Assembly: GCA_934454745.1 (NCBI GenBank) | Contig: CAKSGP010000009.1 | Span: 1 to 14,868, forward strand | Length of the DNA: 14,868 nucleotides | Reading direction: 5' to 3' | Source: an uncultured Clostridia bacterium | Lineage (GTDB): Bacteria; Bacillota; Clostridia; UBA1381 | Shown: positions 1-7,768 of the stretch, piece after piece | How positions within the stretch are numbered: the first letter of the stretch is position 1 | How the letters are laid out: each line of letters begins with the position of its first letter | Translations under genes and position numbers: made by a program | The notes under the pieces: model-generated | Databases searched by the model: none | What the model was told of the DNA's origin: nothing | What the model saw: only the letters and a program-made list of their open reading frames with translations

Positions 1-7
1 TTAGTAT

Positions 8-442
8 CTATTTTACGTTCATTTTAAAAATCAACATTCCGCCTACCATCAGCACAAATCCAAGATAATTGTTCCAATGGAGGGGGATTTTTTCACTGCC
101 CATAAGTCCGAATGCGTCTATTAATGCGGCAACAGTAAGCTGTGCTATTAAAATAACACTTATTGCAACAGTGGGGGTAAGCTTGCCTATTGCGAGCATA
201 ACGGTAACAGTTATAACAAAGCCGATAACACCGCCCAAAAGATAGAATTTATTCACCCCTGCAATAGCTTTTAAATCACCTTTTCCCAAAAACCAGACTG
301 CAAGAAGCGACAAAACAAATGCCGTTCCCTGTACTATCATATTTGATTCATAAAGACCTATCTTATCGCTAAGACGTGTATTCATAACGCCCTGGATACT
401 CATTGCACTGCCTGCAATTACAGCAAAAATAAACCCTGCCAT
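8..442 (-). CDS. YdcZ-type DMT family small membrane transporter
   Basis: This encodes a 144-aa, very hydrophobic protein with about five predicted membrane segments, near residues 2-20, 29-49, 59-81, 86-108 and 119-141. The N-terminus, with an AG..MSIQG..N..L pattern, fits the half-size YdcZ/DUF606 branch of the drug/metabolite transporter superfamily, whose members are about 140-150 aa. The substrate is not known for most members and cannot be read from the sequence. An in-frame ATG nine bases upstream (451) sits only 1 nt from the AAAGGA Shine-Dalgarno (453-458), whereas the ATG at 442 has a 10-nt spacing, so 442 is preferred. A stem-loop and about 120 nt separate it from the nifX-like gene upstream, so it may be a separate transcription unit. 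The family call is good; the function is open. Confidence 0.8.
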   Translation of the reverse strand: MAGFIFAVIAGSAMSIQGVMNTRLSDKIGLYESNMIVQGTAFVLSLLAVWFLGKGDLKAIAGVNKFYLLGGVIGFVITVTVMLAIGKLTPTVAISVILIAQLTVAALIDAFGLMGSEKIPLHWNNYLGFVLMVGGMLIFKMNVK

Positions 443-452
443 TCTATTCATA

Positions 453-458
453 TCCTTT
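453..458 (-). promoter_or_regulatory. Ribosome binding site deciding the start of the DMT transporter
   Basis: The minus strand reads AAAGGA. It lies 10 nt before the ATG at 442 and only 1 nt before the ATG at 451, which favours the downstream start. Confidence 0.5.
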
Positions 459-481
459 CATTTTTCGGTTAGTGTTCCCGA

Positions 482-509
482 ATTTTAAAAGAATATGCAG
501 AACGGACAA
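482..509 (-). promoter_or_regulatory. Candidate weak promoter of the DMT transporter gene
   Basis: The minus strand carries TTGTCC (504-509), a 16-nt spacer and TAAAAT (482-487). The -35 element is a poor match and overlaps the arm of the stem-loop at 506-548, so this is only a candidate. It would give the transporter independent transcription downstream of that stem-loop. Confidence 0.3.
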
Positions 510-548
510 AACTCACCTAAAGCCATAAACTTTTACGGTGAGTTTTGT
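506..548 (-). terminator. Stem-loop after the nifX-like gene, probable terminator
   Basis: A perfect 12-bp inverted repeat (506-517 with 537-548) begins 14 nt after the stop of the nifX-like gene. TAAA/TTTA pairing past one bulged base lengthens the stem and leaves a loop of about 10 nt. On the minus strand the 3' arm is U-rich (GTTTTGT), but no long U-run follows, so termination may be partial. It separates the glycosyltransferase/nifX-like unit from the transporter. Confidence 0.5.
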
Positions 549-562
549 AATTCATTCTTAAA

Positions 563-955
563 TCAGTGACAGCTGTGGCTTCCGCAACCATTATCTCCGC
601 AATTGTGTCCTTCGCCGTGATCGTGGTGGTTGCACTTCACAAAAGGATTGAACACAAGGTTCCCCTCTAAAAGTGCCTTAACTGCTGTATCAGCATCTCC
701 TAAAACTCCGCCGTAAAGTGTAATTCCTGCCTGTGAGAGAGCTGTCTGTGCACCGCCGCCTATTCCGCCGCAAATCAATACGCCTACGTTTAATCCCTTA
801 AGGAATTCAGCAAGAGCACCATGTCCGCTGCCGTTTGTATCAACAACTTCTGATGATACTATTGTCTTGTCATCAACATCATATATTTTAAATGTTTTTG
901 TATGTCCGAAATGCTGAAAAATCTGTCCGTTCTCATATGTTACTGCTATTTTCAT
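563..955 (-). CDS. NifX/NifB-family metallocluster-binding protein with Cys/His-rich tail
   Basis: The 130-aa protein is a stand-alone domain of the dinitrogenase iron-molybdenum cofactor family (PF02579, NifX/NifY/NifB C-terminal type). It shows the usual MKIAVT start, an FGH motif at residues 16-18, and a glycine-rich VLICGGIGGGA stretch at 59-69 containing Cys62. Proteins of this family bind or carry Fe-S or heterometal clusters. No other nif gene is in the window, so a general metallocluster or redox role is likelier than nitrogen fixation. Residues 108-130 form a tail with 4 Cys and 6 His, a plausible extra metal-binding site. AAAGGA lies 9 nt before the ATG. The gene starts 24 nt after the glycosyltransferase stop, with no promoter or terminator visible between them, so the two are probably co-transcribed. 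Confidence 0.88.
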   Translation of the reverse strand: MKIAVTYENGQIFQHFGHTKTFKIYDVDDKTIVSSEVVDTNGSGHGALAEFLKGLNVGVLICGGIGGGAQTALSQAGITLYGGVLGDADTAVKALLEGNLVFNPFVKCNHHDHGEGHNCGDNGCGSHSCH

Positions 956-979
956 AATATCCCATCCTTTAAAAACAAT

Positions 980-2230
980 TTAGTTCACATTCTTAATATC
1001 TGCAAGACTCTTTGCCTTACTGTGAACAATAGGCTTCCATTCCACCTTTGCAAATAATGCCATTACCGTTATTGGTATATATGTAAGCATAAAAATGGGG
1101 AATGTAAATATATATAATATTTTTTTTGCCGTTGTTGTATATATGTTTTTCCACTCTGTTGCAGTGGTTATTGCACCGATTACAAATAATGTGCAATACA
1201 TTCCTACAAGATATGACAGAAGTGCCTGCAAAATCGGGACAACGCTTATACCTGAAATAAGTCCGGCAAGCAGAGCTGTTCCGTTTACTGCAATGTTGCA
1301 TATAGTTACAACAAGTGCCGGCATAATAGTCATTGACATATCAAAGCAGGAAAAATTATTTTTAAGAGTTCCTTTTATAAGACGTGTTCCGTAATTGCTG
1401 AACACCTGGAAATATCCCTTTGCCCAACGCATTCTCTGACGTACTGACTGCTTAAACCCGTTTGGCTGTTCATCATACAGCATAGCATTTTTACAAAAAC
1501 CGATTTTATAATCTCTCGTTACGTGATCGGCAGTAAATTCAATATCCTCTGTCAATAAATAGTAGTTCCAGCCATCTGTATCCTTTATAATCTCTTTGCT
1601 GAACATAAATCCCGTACCGGAAATCGCACAGCTTGTATTTAGAAGCATACGCGGATAGTTCAAGAATTTCGATTCACGCAAAAACCAAAGTGCATAACCT
1701 GCTGAAATCCAGTTATCACCGTAGTTCTTTGAGTTACGGTAGCTTGTTATAATCTTATATCCGTCAGAGAAGGTTTTATTCATTTCCTCTATGTAGTTCG
1801 GATCCAGTACGTTGTCCGCATCAAATACAAAATATGCATCAAAATGGTTCTCACCATATTCTTCGTTTATTTTCTTGAGTGCATAATTTAAAGCATAGCC
1901 CTTGCCGACTTTTACATTATCAAAACGCTCATAAACGTGCACACCGCAGCTTCTTCCAATTTCCGCAGTGTTATCGGTACAGTTATCTGCAATAAGGAAA
2001 ACATCTACTAATTCAGACGGATAGGTCTGGTTTTTTATGCTTTCTAATAGAATTCCAATTACTGCCGACTCGTTTCTTGCAGAAATCAAAACTGCAAATC
2101 TGTGGTTTTTCACTTCTTTATGAGGCTTATCTTTCTTAACAAATGGTATTGCTATATATACCATCTGATAGGCATAGCATACGAAAAAGAATATACATAC
2201 AGCAATATTAAAATCTGCTATAAACTCCAT
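980..2230 (-). CDS. Membrane glycosyltransferase, GT2 family, processive type
   Basis: The 416-aa protein has an N-terminal membrane segment (about residues 5-27), a cytoplasmic GT-A domain (about 45-285) and several C-terminal membrane segments (about 298-400). Catalytic motifs of processive GT2 enzymes are visible: Asp82 in IADNCTD, a DAD metal/nucleotide motif at 137-139, TED at 227-229 and QRMRW at 265-269. This arrangement is shared with cellulose-, hyaluronan- and poly-GlcNAc-type synthases, so the enzyme probably transfers sugar from a UDP-sugar to a growing surface glycan. The sugar cannot be identified. An in-frame GTG at 2254 exists, but GGAGG (2238-2242) lies 7 nt before the ATG at 2230, which sets the start. 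Transcription probably begins near 2293 from its own promoter and continues into the nifX-like gene. No accessory polysaccharide genes are nearby. Confidence 0.87.
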   Translation of the reverse strand: MEFIADFNIAVCIFFFVCYAYQMVYIAIPFVKKDKPHKEVKNHRFAVLISARNESAVIGILLESIKNQTYPSELVDVFLIADNCTDNTAEIGRSCGVHVYERFDNVKVGKGYALNYALKKINEEYGENHFDAYFVFDADNVLDPNYIEEMNKTFSDGYKIITSYRNSKNYGDNWISAGYALWFLRESKFLNYPRMLLNTSCAISGTGFMFSKEIIKDTDGWNYYLLTEDIEFTADHVTRDYKIGFCKNAMLYDEQPNGFKQSVRQRMRWAKGYFQVFSNYGTRLIKGTLKNNFSCFDMSMTIMPALVVTICNIAVNGTALLAGLISGISVVPILQALLSYLVGMYCTLFVIGAITTATEWKNIYTTTAKKILYIFTFPIFMLTYIPITVMALFAKVEWKPIVHSKAKSLADIKNVN

Positions 2231-2237
2231 AATTAAT

Positions 2238-2242
2238 CCTCC
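2238..2242 (-). promoter_or_regulatory. Ribosome binding site deciding the glycosyltransferase start
   Basis: The minus strand reads GGAGG, 7 nt before the ATG at 2230. An upstream start at the GTG (2254) would put this Shine-Dalgarno inside the coding sequence. Confidence 0.8.
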
Positions 2243-2248
2243 ATTCCG

Positions 2249-2261
2249 CCGCACTCTGCGG
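2249..2261 (-). other. GC-rich hairpin in the glycosyltransferase leader
   Basis: On the minus strand CCGCA and TGCGG pair around a 3-nt loop. The hairpin lies 6 nt upstream of the GGAGG site, within a predicted leader of about 62 nt. It stands out in otherwise AT-rich sequence. It could affect ribosome access or transcript stability. No known riboswitch class was recognised. Confidence 0.35.
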
Positions 2262-2299
2262 TTTCACCCATTCTCATTGCCTAATTATCCATCATAGCA

Positions 2300-2328
2300 A
2301 TTCTACCACAAAGCTTTATAATTTTCAA
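2300..2328 (-). promoter_or_regulatory. Promoter of the glycosyltransferase/nifX-like unit
   Basis: The minus strand carries TTGAAA (2323-2328), a 17-nt spacer and TAGAAT (2300-2305), with an extended -10 TGG just upstream. Spacing is ideal for the housekeeping sigma factor. The predicted transcript start is near 2293. It diverges from the LUD gene promoter about 120 nt away. Confidence 0.65.
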
Positions 2329-2426
2329 TATTTATTTTTACCAAATAAATGGTTTTTAATTTGCTTTATTGTAGATATTATGTTCACAAATTTCTGTATA
2401 TGATATTTATTGTTATATTGTTTTTC

Positions 2427-2455
2427 TTGCAAATTAGTGTATTAAGTGGTATAAT
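2427..2455 (+). promoter_or_regulatory. Promoter of the LUD-domain gene
   Basis: TTGCAA (2427-2432), a 17-nt spacer and a perfect TATAAT (2450-2455) with extended -10 TG at 2447-2448 make a strong sigma-A-type promoter. Transcription would start near 2462, after the upstream ATG at 2456. That argues for translation starting at 2495. Confidence 0.75.
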
Positions 2456-2480
2456 ATGGATAATACCAAATTTCTATTAA

Positions 2481-2486
2481 AAGGGG
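2481..2486 (+). promoter_or_regulatory. Ribosome binding site deciding the LUD protein start
   Basis: AAGGGG lies 8 nt before the ATG at 2495. The in-frame ATG at 2456 would be upstream of, or at, the predicted transcript start. Confidence 0.7.
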
Positions 2487-2494
2487 TTTTGAAA

Positions 2495-3097
2495 ATGTTT
2501 GAAGCAGTAAAAAAGTCATTGGAGGAAAGGGGGTTTAGTGTTACCTGCTGTAACTCATCAGCGGAGGCCCTTATGTATATTGACGGGCAAATTGATAATA
2601 AAACCGTCGGCATAGGCGGCTCGGCAACAGTTGAGGAGCTTGGTCTGTATGATAAATTAGCATTGCATAACACAGTGTACTGGCACGCACGTATTCCCGA
2701 GGGGAAGACAGTAGAGGAAATAAGAGCATTGGCAAGCACTGCACATGTGTATATTTCATCTGTTAATGCACTTGCCCAAACAGGAGAAATTATAAATATT
2801 GACGGTGCCTGCAACAGAATATCATCTATATGCTATGGACACGAAAAGGTGTTCTTAGTTGTTGGAAAAAACAAGCTTGCAGCTGATTACGATTCTGCTC
2901 TTTATCGGGCAAGAAACGTTGCTGCACCGAAAAACGCACGGCGTTTAGCCAAAAAAACACCTTGTGCCGCAAAAGGCGATAAATGTTATGATTGCAAATC
3001 TCCCGACAGAATTTGCCGTGCATTGTCTGTTCTGTGGTCAAAACCGACTCTTTGCGATTACGAAGTTGTTCTTATTAATGAGGATTTGGGATTTTAA
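2495..3097 (+). CDS. LUD-domain protein (LutC/YkgG-like)
   Basis: The 200-aa protein is a single LUD (DUF162) domain. It shows the GIGGSAT motif at residues 39-45, TGEIINIDG at 96-104 and a C-terminal cysteine cluster C-x6-C-x2-C-x6-C (Cys157, 164, 167, 174). Family members include LutC, a subunit of the lactate oxidation complex LutABC, but stand-alone Clostridial copies like this are common and mostly uncharacterised. No lutA or lutB partner is in the window, so a lactate oxidase role is not supported. The four cysteines could bind a metal or an Fe-S cluster; this is inference. The start at 2495 follows the promoter and AAGGGG placement. No terminator is evident before glyS, so read-through into glyS is possible. 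Confidence 0.85.
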   Translation: MFEAVKKSLEERGFSVTCCNSSAEALMYIDGQIDNKTVGIGGSATVEELGLYDKLALHNTVYWHARIPEGKTVEEIRALASTAHVYISSVNALAQTGEIINIDGACNRISSICYGHEKVFLVVGKNKLAADYDSALYRARNVAAPKNARRLAKKTPCAAKGDKCYDCKSPDRICRALSVLWSKPTLCDYEVVLINEDLGF

Positions 3098-3131
3098 ACA
3101 GCTCTATATCAGGCAAAATCCAAAATAACGC

Positions 3132-3160
3132 TTGACAAATCATAGTAGCTATTATAAAAT
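3132..3160 (+). promoter_or_regulatory. Promoter of glycyl-tRNA synthetase
   Basis: A perfect TTGACA (3132-3137), a 17-nt spacer and TAAAAT (3155-3160) are present. The predicted start near 3167 gives a leader of only about 24 nt, too short for a T-box or other riboswitch. Confidence 0.75.
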
Positions 3161-3190
3161 AGAAATATTATTTATATATGAGGTGGAATA

Positions 3191-4582
3191 ATGAATAACG
3201 CAGATAAGACAATGGAAAAAATTGTTGCACTATGCAAAGGTCGTGGCTTTATTTTTGCAGGCAGTGAGATTTACGGCGGTCTTGCAAATACATGGGATTA
3301 CGGCCCCCTTGGCGTAGAGCTTAAAAATAACGTTAAAAAGGCTTGGAGCAAGAAATTTATTCAGGAGTCAAAATATAACGTGGGCATCGACTGTGCAATA
3401 CTTATGAATCCCCAGACCTGGGTTGCATCAGGTCACGTAGGTGGTTTCTCTGATCCACTTATGGACTGTAAAGAGTGTAAGGCGCGTTACAGAGCAGATA
3501 AGCTGATTGAGGATTATGCAACAGAGCATAACACCGATATTTGCTGTGACGGTTGGTCAAACGAGCAGTTAAAGGAATACATTGACGAGCACGAAATTGT
3601 ATGTCCTAAATGCGGAAAGCGTAATTTCACAGATATCCGTCAGTTTAACCTTATGTTTAAAACCTTCCAGGGTGTTACAGAGGATAGCGAGAATACAATA
3701 TTTCTTCGTCCTGAAACTGCACAGGGAATATTTGTAAACTTTAAGAACGTTCAGCGTTCGTCAAGAAAGAAAGTACCTTTCGGTATTGCTCAGATCGGTA
3801 AGTCATTCAGAAATGAGATTACTCCCGGTAACTTCACATTCAGAACACGTGAGTTTGAACAGATGGAGCTTGAATTTTTCTGTGCTCCCGATACTGACCT
3901 TGAATGGTTTGCATATTGGAAGCAGTTCTGTATAGATTTCTTAAAGTCACTTAATATTCGCGAGGACAGTCTTCGTTTCCGTGACCACGCTCCTGAGGAG
4001 CTTGCTTTCTATTCAAAAGCAACTTCTGATATTGAGTTTATGTTCCCGTTTGGCTGGGGCGAGCTTTGGGGAATTGCAGACAGAACAGATTACGACTTGA
4101 AACAGCATATGGACCATTCAGGCGTAAATATGGAGTATATGGATCCTGTAACAAACGAGAAGTATATTCCATACGTTATCGAACCATCGCTTGGCGCTGA
4201 CCGTGTTGTTCTTGCATTCCTATGCGAAGCCTATGACGAGGAACAGCTTGAGGGCGACGACACAAGAGTTGTTTTAAGATTCCATCCGGCACTTGCACCG
4301 GTTAAGGCTGCTATACTTCCTCTTTCAAAAAAGCTTGATGAGGGTGCAACAGCAATCTACGAAAGACTTTGCAAGAAGTATAACTGTGAGTATGATAACG
4401 CCGGCTCCATCGGTAAGCGTTACCGCAGACAGGACGAAATCGGCACTCCGTTCTGTATCACATATGATTTTGACTCTGTTGAGGACGGAGCTGTAACAAT
4501 CCGTGAACGAGATACAATGGAGCAGACAAGAGTTAATATTGAGGATCTGGAAAGCTATTTAGACGAAAGACTTGCATTTTAA
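3191..4582 (+). CDS. glyS: Glycyl-tRNA synthetase, alpha2 dimeric type
   Basis: The 463-aa class II aminoacyl-tRNA synthetase charges tRNA-Gly with glycine in the cytoplasm. It is the single-chain homodimeric form found in many Firmicutes, archaea and eukaryotes, not the split GlyQ/GlyS tetramer. The N-terminal FAGSEIYGG and WDYGPLG stretch (23-41) contributes to motif 1. Four cysteines (93, 96, 138, 141) in CxxC pairs suggest a zinc site in the insertion. LRPETAQG (172-179), motif 2 (about 203-229, with FRNE at 206-209) and motif 3 (about 330-343, GADR) form the active site. The C-terminal anticodon-binding domain runs from about residue 358 to the end. GAGGTGG lies 4 nt before the ATG. The gene has its own promoter and a strong terminator. 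Length is normal for this type. Confidence 0.97.
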   Translation: MNNADKTMEKIVALCKGRGFIFAGSEIYGGLANTWDYGPLGVELKNNVKKAWSKKFIQESKYNVGIDCAILMNPQTWVASGHVGGFSDPLMDCKECKARYRADKLIEDYATEHNTDICCDGWSNEQLKEYIDEHEIVCPKCGKRNFTDIRQFNLMFKTFQGVTEDSENTIFLRPETAQGIFVNFKNVQRSSRKKVPFGIAQIGKSFRNEITPGNFTFRTREFEQMELEFFCAPDTDLEWFAYWKQFCIDFLKSLNIREDSLRFRDHAPEELAFYSKATSDIEFMFPFGWGELWGIADRTDYDLKQHMDHSGVNMEYMDPVTNEKYIPYVIEPSLGADRVVLAFLCEAYDEEQLEGDDTRVVLRFHPALAPVKAAILPLSKKLDEGATAIYERLCKKYNCEYDNAGSIGKRYRRQDEIGTPFCITYDFDSVEDGAVTIRERDTMEQTRVNIEDLESYLDERLAF

Positions 4583-4616
4583 GGGTGTATAAAAGTAGCA
4601 TATAAAGCAAAATTAA

Positions 4617-4659
4617 AAGGGATTTTCAATTTTTCCATTGAAAATCCCTTCGTTTTTTT
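4617..4659. terminator. Strong hairpin terminator between convergent genes
   Basis: A perfect 14-bp stem (4617-4630 with 4637-4650) with a 6-nt loop is followed on the plus strand by CG and a seven-T run, a classic rho-independent terminator for glyS. On the minus strand the stem is followed by TTAATTTT, so it can also end the gyrA-cyclophilin transcript, whose last stop is at 4706. Confidence 0.9.
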
Positions 4660-4705
4660 ATATCACGATGTATAATGTTTTTGTTTTATGTGTTCTTCGC
4701 GATTT

Positions 4706-5179
4706 TTATACAAGCTTTATTGTCTTAATAACCTGTGGTACTATCGGCTTATCGTCACAGCCTGTCTGGCAGGTTGCGATAGCATCAACAACGTCCATTC
4801 CCTCTGTTACCTTTCCGAATGCTGCATACTGACCGTCAAGATGGGGTGCAGCCTTATGCATAATAAAGAACTGACTTGATGCACTATTGGGAAACATAGT
4901 TCTCGCCATTGAGAGTACGCCGCGGTCGTGCTTTAATGTGTTTCTTACTCCGTTTGAGTCAAACTCACCCTTAATTGAGTCTGTTTCTTTATGATTGCCA
5001 ACAGCATCGAATCCGCCGCCCTGAATCATAAACCCTTCTATAACGCGGTGAAATATCAAGCCGTCAAAGAATTTCTTTTCTATAAGATTTACGAAGTTCT
5101 CAACCGTTATGGGTGCAACCTCCGGATAAAGCTCAGCTTTTATAATACCGCCGTTCTGCATTTCAATTTGTATGTTCAT
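4706..5179 (-). CDS. Cyclophilin-type peptidyl-prolyl cis-trans isomerase
   Basis: The 157-aa cytoplasmic cyclophilin has no signal peptide. It catalyses cis-trans isomerisation of proline peptide bonds during protein folding. Family landmarks are FHRVIEGFMIQGG (43-55, with catalytic Arg45), SASSQFFI (99-106) and LDGQYAAFG (114-122). The position of the cyclosporin-contacting tryptophan of human CypA appears to be His113, as in other bacterial cyclophilins, so strong cyclosporin binding is not expected. It starts 19 nt after the gyrA stop with no promoter seen between, so it is probably co-transcribed with gyrA. An AAAGGA-like site lies about 9 nt before the ATG. Length is typical for the small bacterial PpiB-like class. 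Confidence 0.95.
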   Translation of the reverse strand: MNIQIEMQNGGIIKAELYPEVAPITVENFVNLIEKKFFDGLIFHRVIEGFMIQGGGFDAVGNHKETDSIKGEFDSNGVRNTLKHDRGVLSMARTMFPNSASSQFFIMHKAAPHLDGQYAAFGKVTEGMDVVDAIATCQTGCDDKPIVPQVIKTIKLV

Positions 5180-5198
5180 AGTTCTTTAATCCTTTCCC

Positions 5199-7685
5199 TT
5201 ATTCACTATCCTCTGTCTCTTCTGTTTCCTCGTAGCGTTCAGTCTGAGTAACACTTACAACGCTTACGTCCTCTTTCCTCTTAACAAGACGAACTCCCTG
5301 AGTCTGTCTGCCGAACAGACTTATACCATCAACGTGAAGTCTTATAACAACGCCCTCAGAGGTGATAAGCATAATATCCTCATCCTCGCCCACAGACAAA
5401 ACGCCTGCAAGCTTGCCTGTTTTTTCAGTAAGCTTATAGGTGTATATACCTTTTCCGCCTCTGGACTGAATTCTATACTCCTCAAGGTCTGTACGTTTTC
5501 CGTATCCGCCTTCGGTTATGGCAAGAACCTTCTTTGATTCGTCTGCAATCATCGCCGAAACAACGCAGTCATCGGCTCTTAATTCAATTGCCTTAACACC
5601 TCTTGTTGTTCTGCCCATTGCACGTGCGTCTGTCTCTTTAAATCTTACTGCATATCCGTTTCTTGTTGCTACCATTATTTCCTGTTCTCCGTCTGTTTTA
5701 TGAACGCTTATAAGGGCATCACCCTCAACAAGCTCAATGGCTCTTAAACCGCTTTGGCGAATTCTTGAGTAGTCCATAATATCAGTACGCTTAACAAGAC
5801 CGTTTCTTGTTACAAATGTCAGGTAGTCGCCGTTATTAAATTCACGGACAGGAATCATAGCACTTATCTTTTCATCAGAATCAAGGGGCAAAAGATTTAT
5901 AATCGCCATACCTTTTGCCGTACGTCCTGCTTCAGGAATCTGATAACCCTTTAAGCGGTAAACCATACCCTTTGTTGTAAAGAACAGGATATTATCGTGA
6001 GTTGATGATGTGAACAGATGCTCAACAAAGTCCTCCTCACGTGTAGTTACACCTGTAATACCGCGTCCGCCTCTGTTCTGGGAACGATATGTGTCAACCG
6101 GCATACGCTTTGTATAGCCGTTATGAGTAAGGGTTATAATACATTCCTCTTCCTCTATTAAATCCTCATCCTCAAGGTCGCTGTAATCCATTGCAATCTC
6201 GGTACGTCTTGGATCGCCGTACTTATTCTTTAATGCAATAAGATCCTCTTTTATTATTTCACAAACCTTTGATTCGTCAGCAAGGATTGCTTCGTACTCA
6301 CTAATTTTTGCAAGTACTCCTTCATACTCTGTTTCTATTTTCTCACGCTCAAGACCTGATAAACGTCCCAACTGCATCTGTACGATTGCTGTTGCCTGGA
6401 TTTCGTCAAGGTCAAAACGCTGACATAGCTGTTCCTTTGCATCTGCTATGGATTTTGAAGCACGTATTATACGTATTACCTCATCTACATTGTCTATAAC
6501 TATCTTATAGCCCTCAAGCAGGTGTGCGCGTTCTTTAGCCTTACGCAAATCAAACTGCGTACGGCGGACTATAACGTCCTCCTGATGTGCTATATAATAA
6601 TCAATTATTTCTTTAAGATTAAGGACCTTCGGCACCTTATCAACCAATGCGATAAGGATTATACCGAACGATTCCTGCATCTCGGTAAATTTATAAAGAT
6701 TGTTTAATACAACATTTGCGTTTGCATCACGCTTAAGGTCGATTACAAGACGTATATCCTCTGAGGATTCATCACGTGTAGATGAAATGCCGTCAAGCTT
6801 ACCGTCACGGATAAGCTCGTTTATGTGCTTTTCCATCTGTGCTTTATTAACCTTATAGGGAATTTCAGTTACAACAATTCTCTGTTTGCCGTTATCGTAT
6901 TCCTCAATTTCAGCTTTTGCACGGAGAATTATTTTTCCCCGGCCTGTCTGATAAGCTTGACGTATTCCGCTTTTGCCCATAATAACTCCACCTGTGGGGA
7001 AATCGGGACCGGGCATATATTGCATAAGCTCGTCAATGGTTATCATCGGATCGTCAATAGCCGCTATTATTGCATCTACTGTTTCAGTCAGGTTATGAGG
7101 CGGAATATTTGTTGCCATACCTACGGCAATACCGTTTGAGCCGTTCACTAAAAGGTTTGGAAATCTTGAAGGTAAAACGTCCGGCTCTTTTCTTGTATCG
7201 TCAAAGTTTGGTACGAAATCAACTGTTTCCTTTTCAATATCCGTAAGCATTAATGCGGAAATCTTTGCCATTTTTGCTTCCGTATAACGGTATGCAGCAG
7301 GGGGATCGCCGTCAATTGAACCAAAGTTACCTTTACCCTGAACAAGAGGGTATCTCAAAGAGAAGGGTTGTCCCAAACGCACCATTGCATCATAAACAGA
7401 CGCATCGCCGTGGGGATGATATCTACCCAACACGTCGCCGACGGTGGTTGCCGACTTTCTGAAATCTGCCTCATAGAGCAAGCCGTCCTCATACATATTA
7501 TATAAAATTCGTCTATGCACAGGCTTAAGGCCGTCACGGACATCAGGAAGTGCACGGCTTACTATAACGCTCATTGCGTAGTCAATGTACGCCTTTTGCA
7601 TTTCATTGTTTAGTTCAACGCCTACTATTTTCTGATCCTCTAATGCAGATCTGTCAAAAGGCAGTTCCTTGGATTTTTTAGCCAT
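5199..7685 (-). CDS. gyrA: DNA gyrase subunit A
   Basis: The 828-aa protein is the breakage-reunion subunit of the ATP-dependent type II topoisomerase that introduces negative supercoils with GyrB. The catalytic tyrosine is Tyr134 in RYTEAK, with the HPHGD motif at 90-94. A long coiled-coil region (about 375-495) precedes the C-terminal beta-pinwheel. The pinwheel has a GyrA box QNRGGRG at 536-542 and a second similar motif QSRGGKG at 740-746, which separates it from ParC of topoisomerase IV. Residue 95, equivalent to E. coli Ser83, is alanine, while the Asp87 equivalent (Asp99) is kept. The C-terminus is short and acidic. AAGGAT lies 7 nt before the ATG. The gene has its own promoter, and gyrB is not adjacent in this window. 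Confidence 0.97.
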   Translation of the reverse strand: MAKKSKELPFDRSALEDQKIVGVELNNEMQKAYIDYAMSVIVSRALPDVRDGLKPVHRRILYNMYEDGLLYEADFRKSATTVGDVLGRYHPHGDASVYDAMVRLGQPFSLRYPLVQGKGNFGSIDGDPPAAYRYTEAKMAKISALMLTDIEKETVDFVPNFDDTRKEPDVLPSRFPNLLVNGSNGIAVGMATNIPPHNLTETVDAIIAAIDDPMITIDELMQYMPGPDFPTGGVIMGKSGIRQAYQTGRGKIILRAKAEIEEYDNGKQRIVVTEIPYKVNKAQMEKHINELIRDGKLDGISSTRDESSEDIRLVIDLKRDANANVVLNNLYKFTEMQESFGIILIALVDKVPKVLNLKEIIDYYIAHQEDVIVRRTQFDLRKAKERAHLLEGYKIVIDNVDEVIRIIRASKSIADAKEQLCQRFDLDEIQATAIVQMQLGRLSGLEREKIETEYEGVLAKISEYEAILADESKVCEIIKEDLIALKNKYGDPRRTEIAMDYSDLEDEDLIEEEECIITLTHNGYTKRMPVDTYRSQNRGGRGITGVTTREEDFVEHLFTSSTHDNILFFTTKGMVYRLKGYQIPEAGRTAKGMAIINLLPLDSDEKISAMIPVREFNNGDYLTFVTRNGLVKRTDIMDYSRIRQSGLRAIELVEGDALISVHKTDGEQEIMVATRNGYAVRFKETDARAMGRTTRGVKAIELRADDCVVSAMIADESKKVLAITEGGYGKRTDLEEYRIQSRGGKGIYTYKLTEKTGKLAGVLSVGEDEDIMLITSEGVVIRLHVDGISLFGRQTQGVRLVKRKEDVSVVSVTQTERYEETEETEDSE

Positions 7686-7768
7686 AGTTATTATCCTTAA
7701 TTCCTTTCACGAAATTCAACTTTTCATCCTTGAGCAATATGCTCCGATTGTTATCTCATACACATATA

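Noticed and set aside
563..955. Evidence for nitrogen fixation from the NifX/NifB-family protein
   Set aside because: Stand-alone members of this family are widespread in organisms without nitrogenase, and no other nif gene is present here.
2495..3097. Assignment of the LUD protein as LutC of a lactate oxidation complex
   Set aside because: LutA and LutB genes are absent nearby, and the single-domain protein with a C-terminal Cys cluster fits the uncharacterised stand-alone group better.
3083..3126. Possible stem-loop (TTTGGGATTTT with AAAATCCAAA) at the end of the LUD gene
   Set aside because: The stem needs a bulge, the loop is about 20 nt and no T-run follows, so it is not a convincing terminator.
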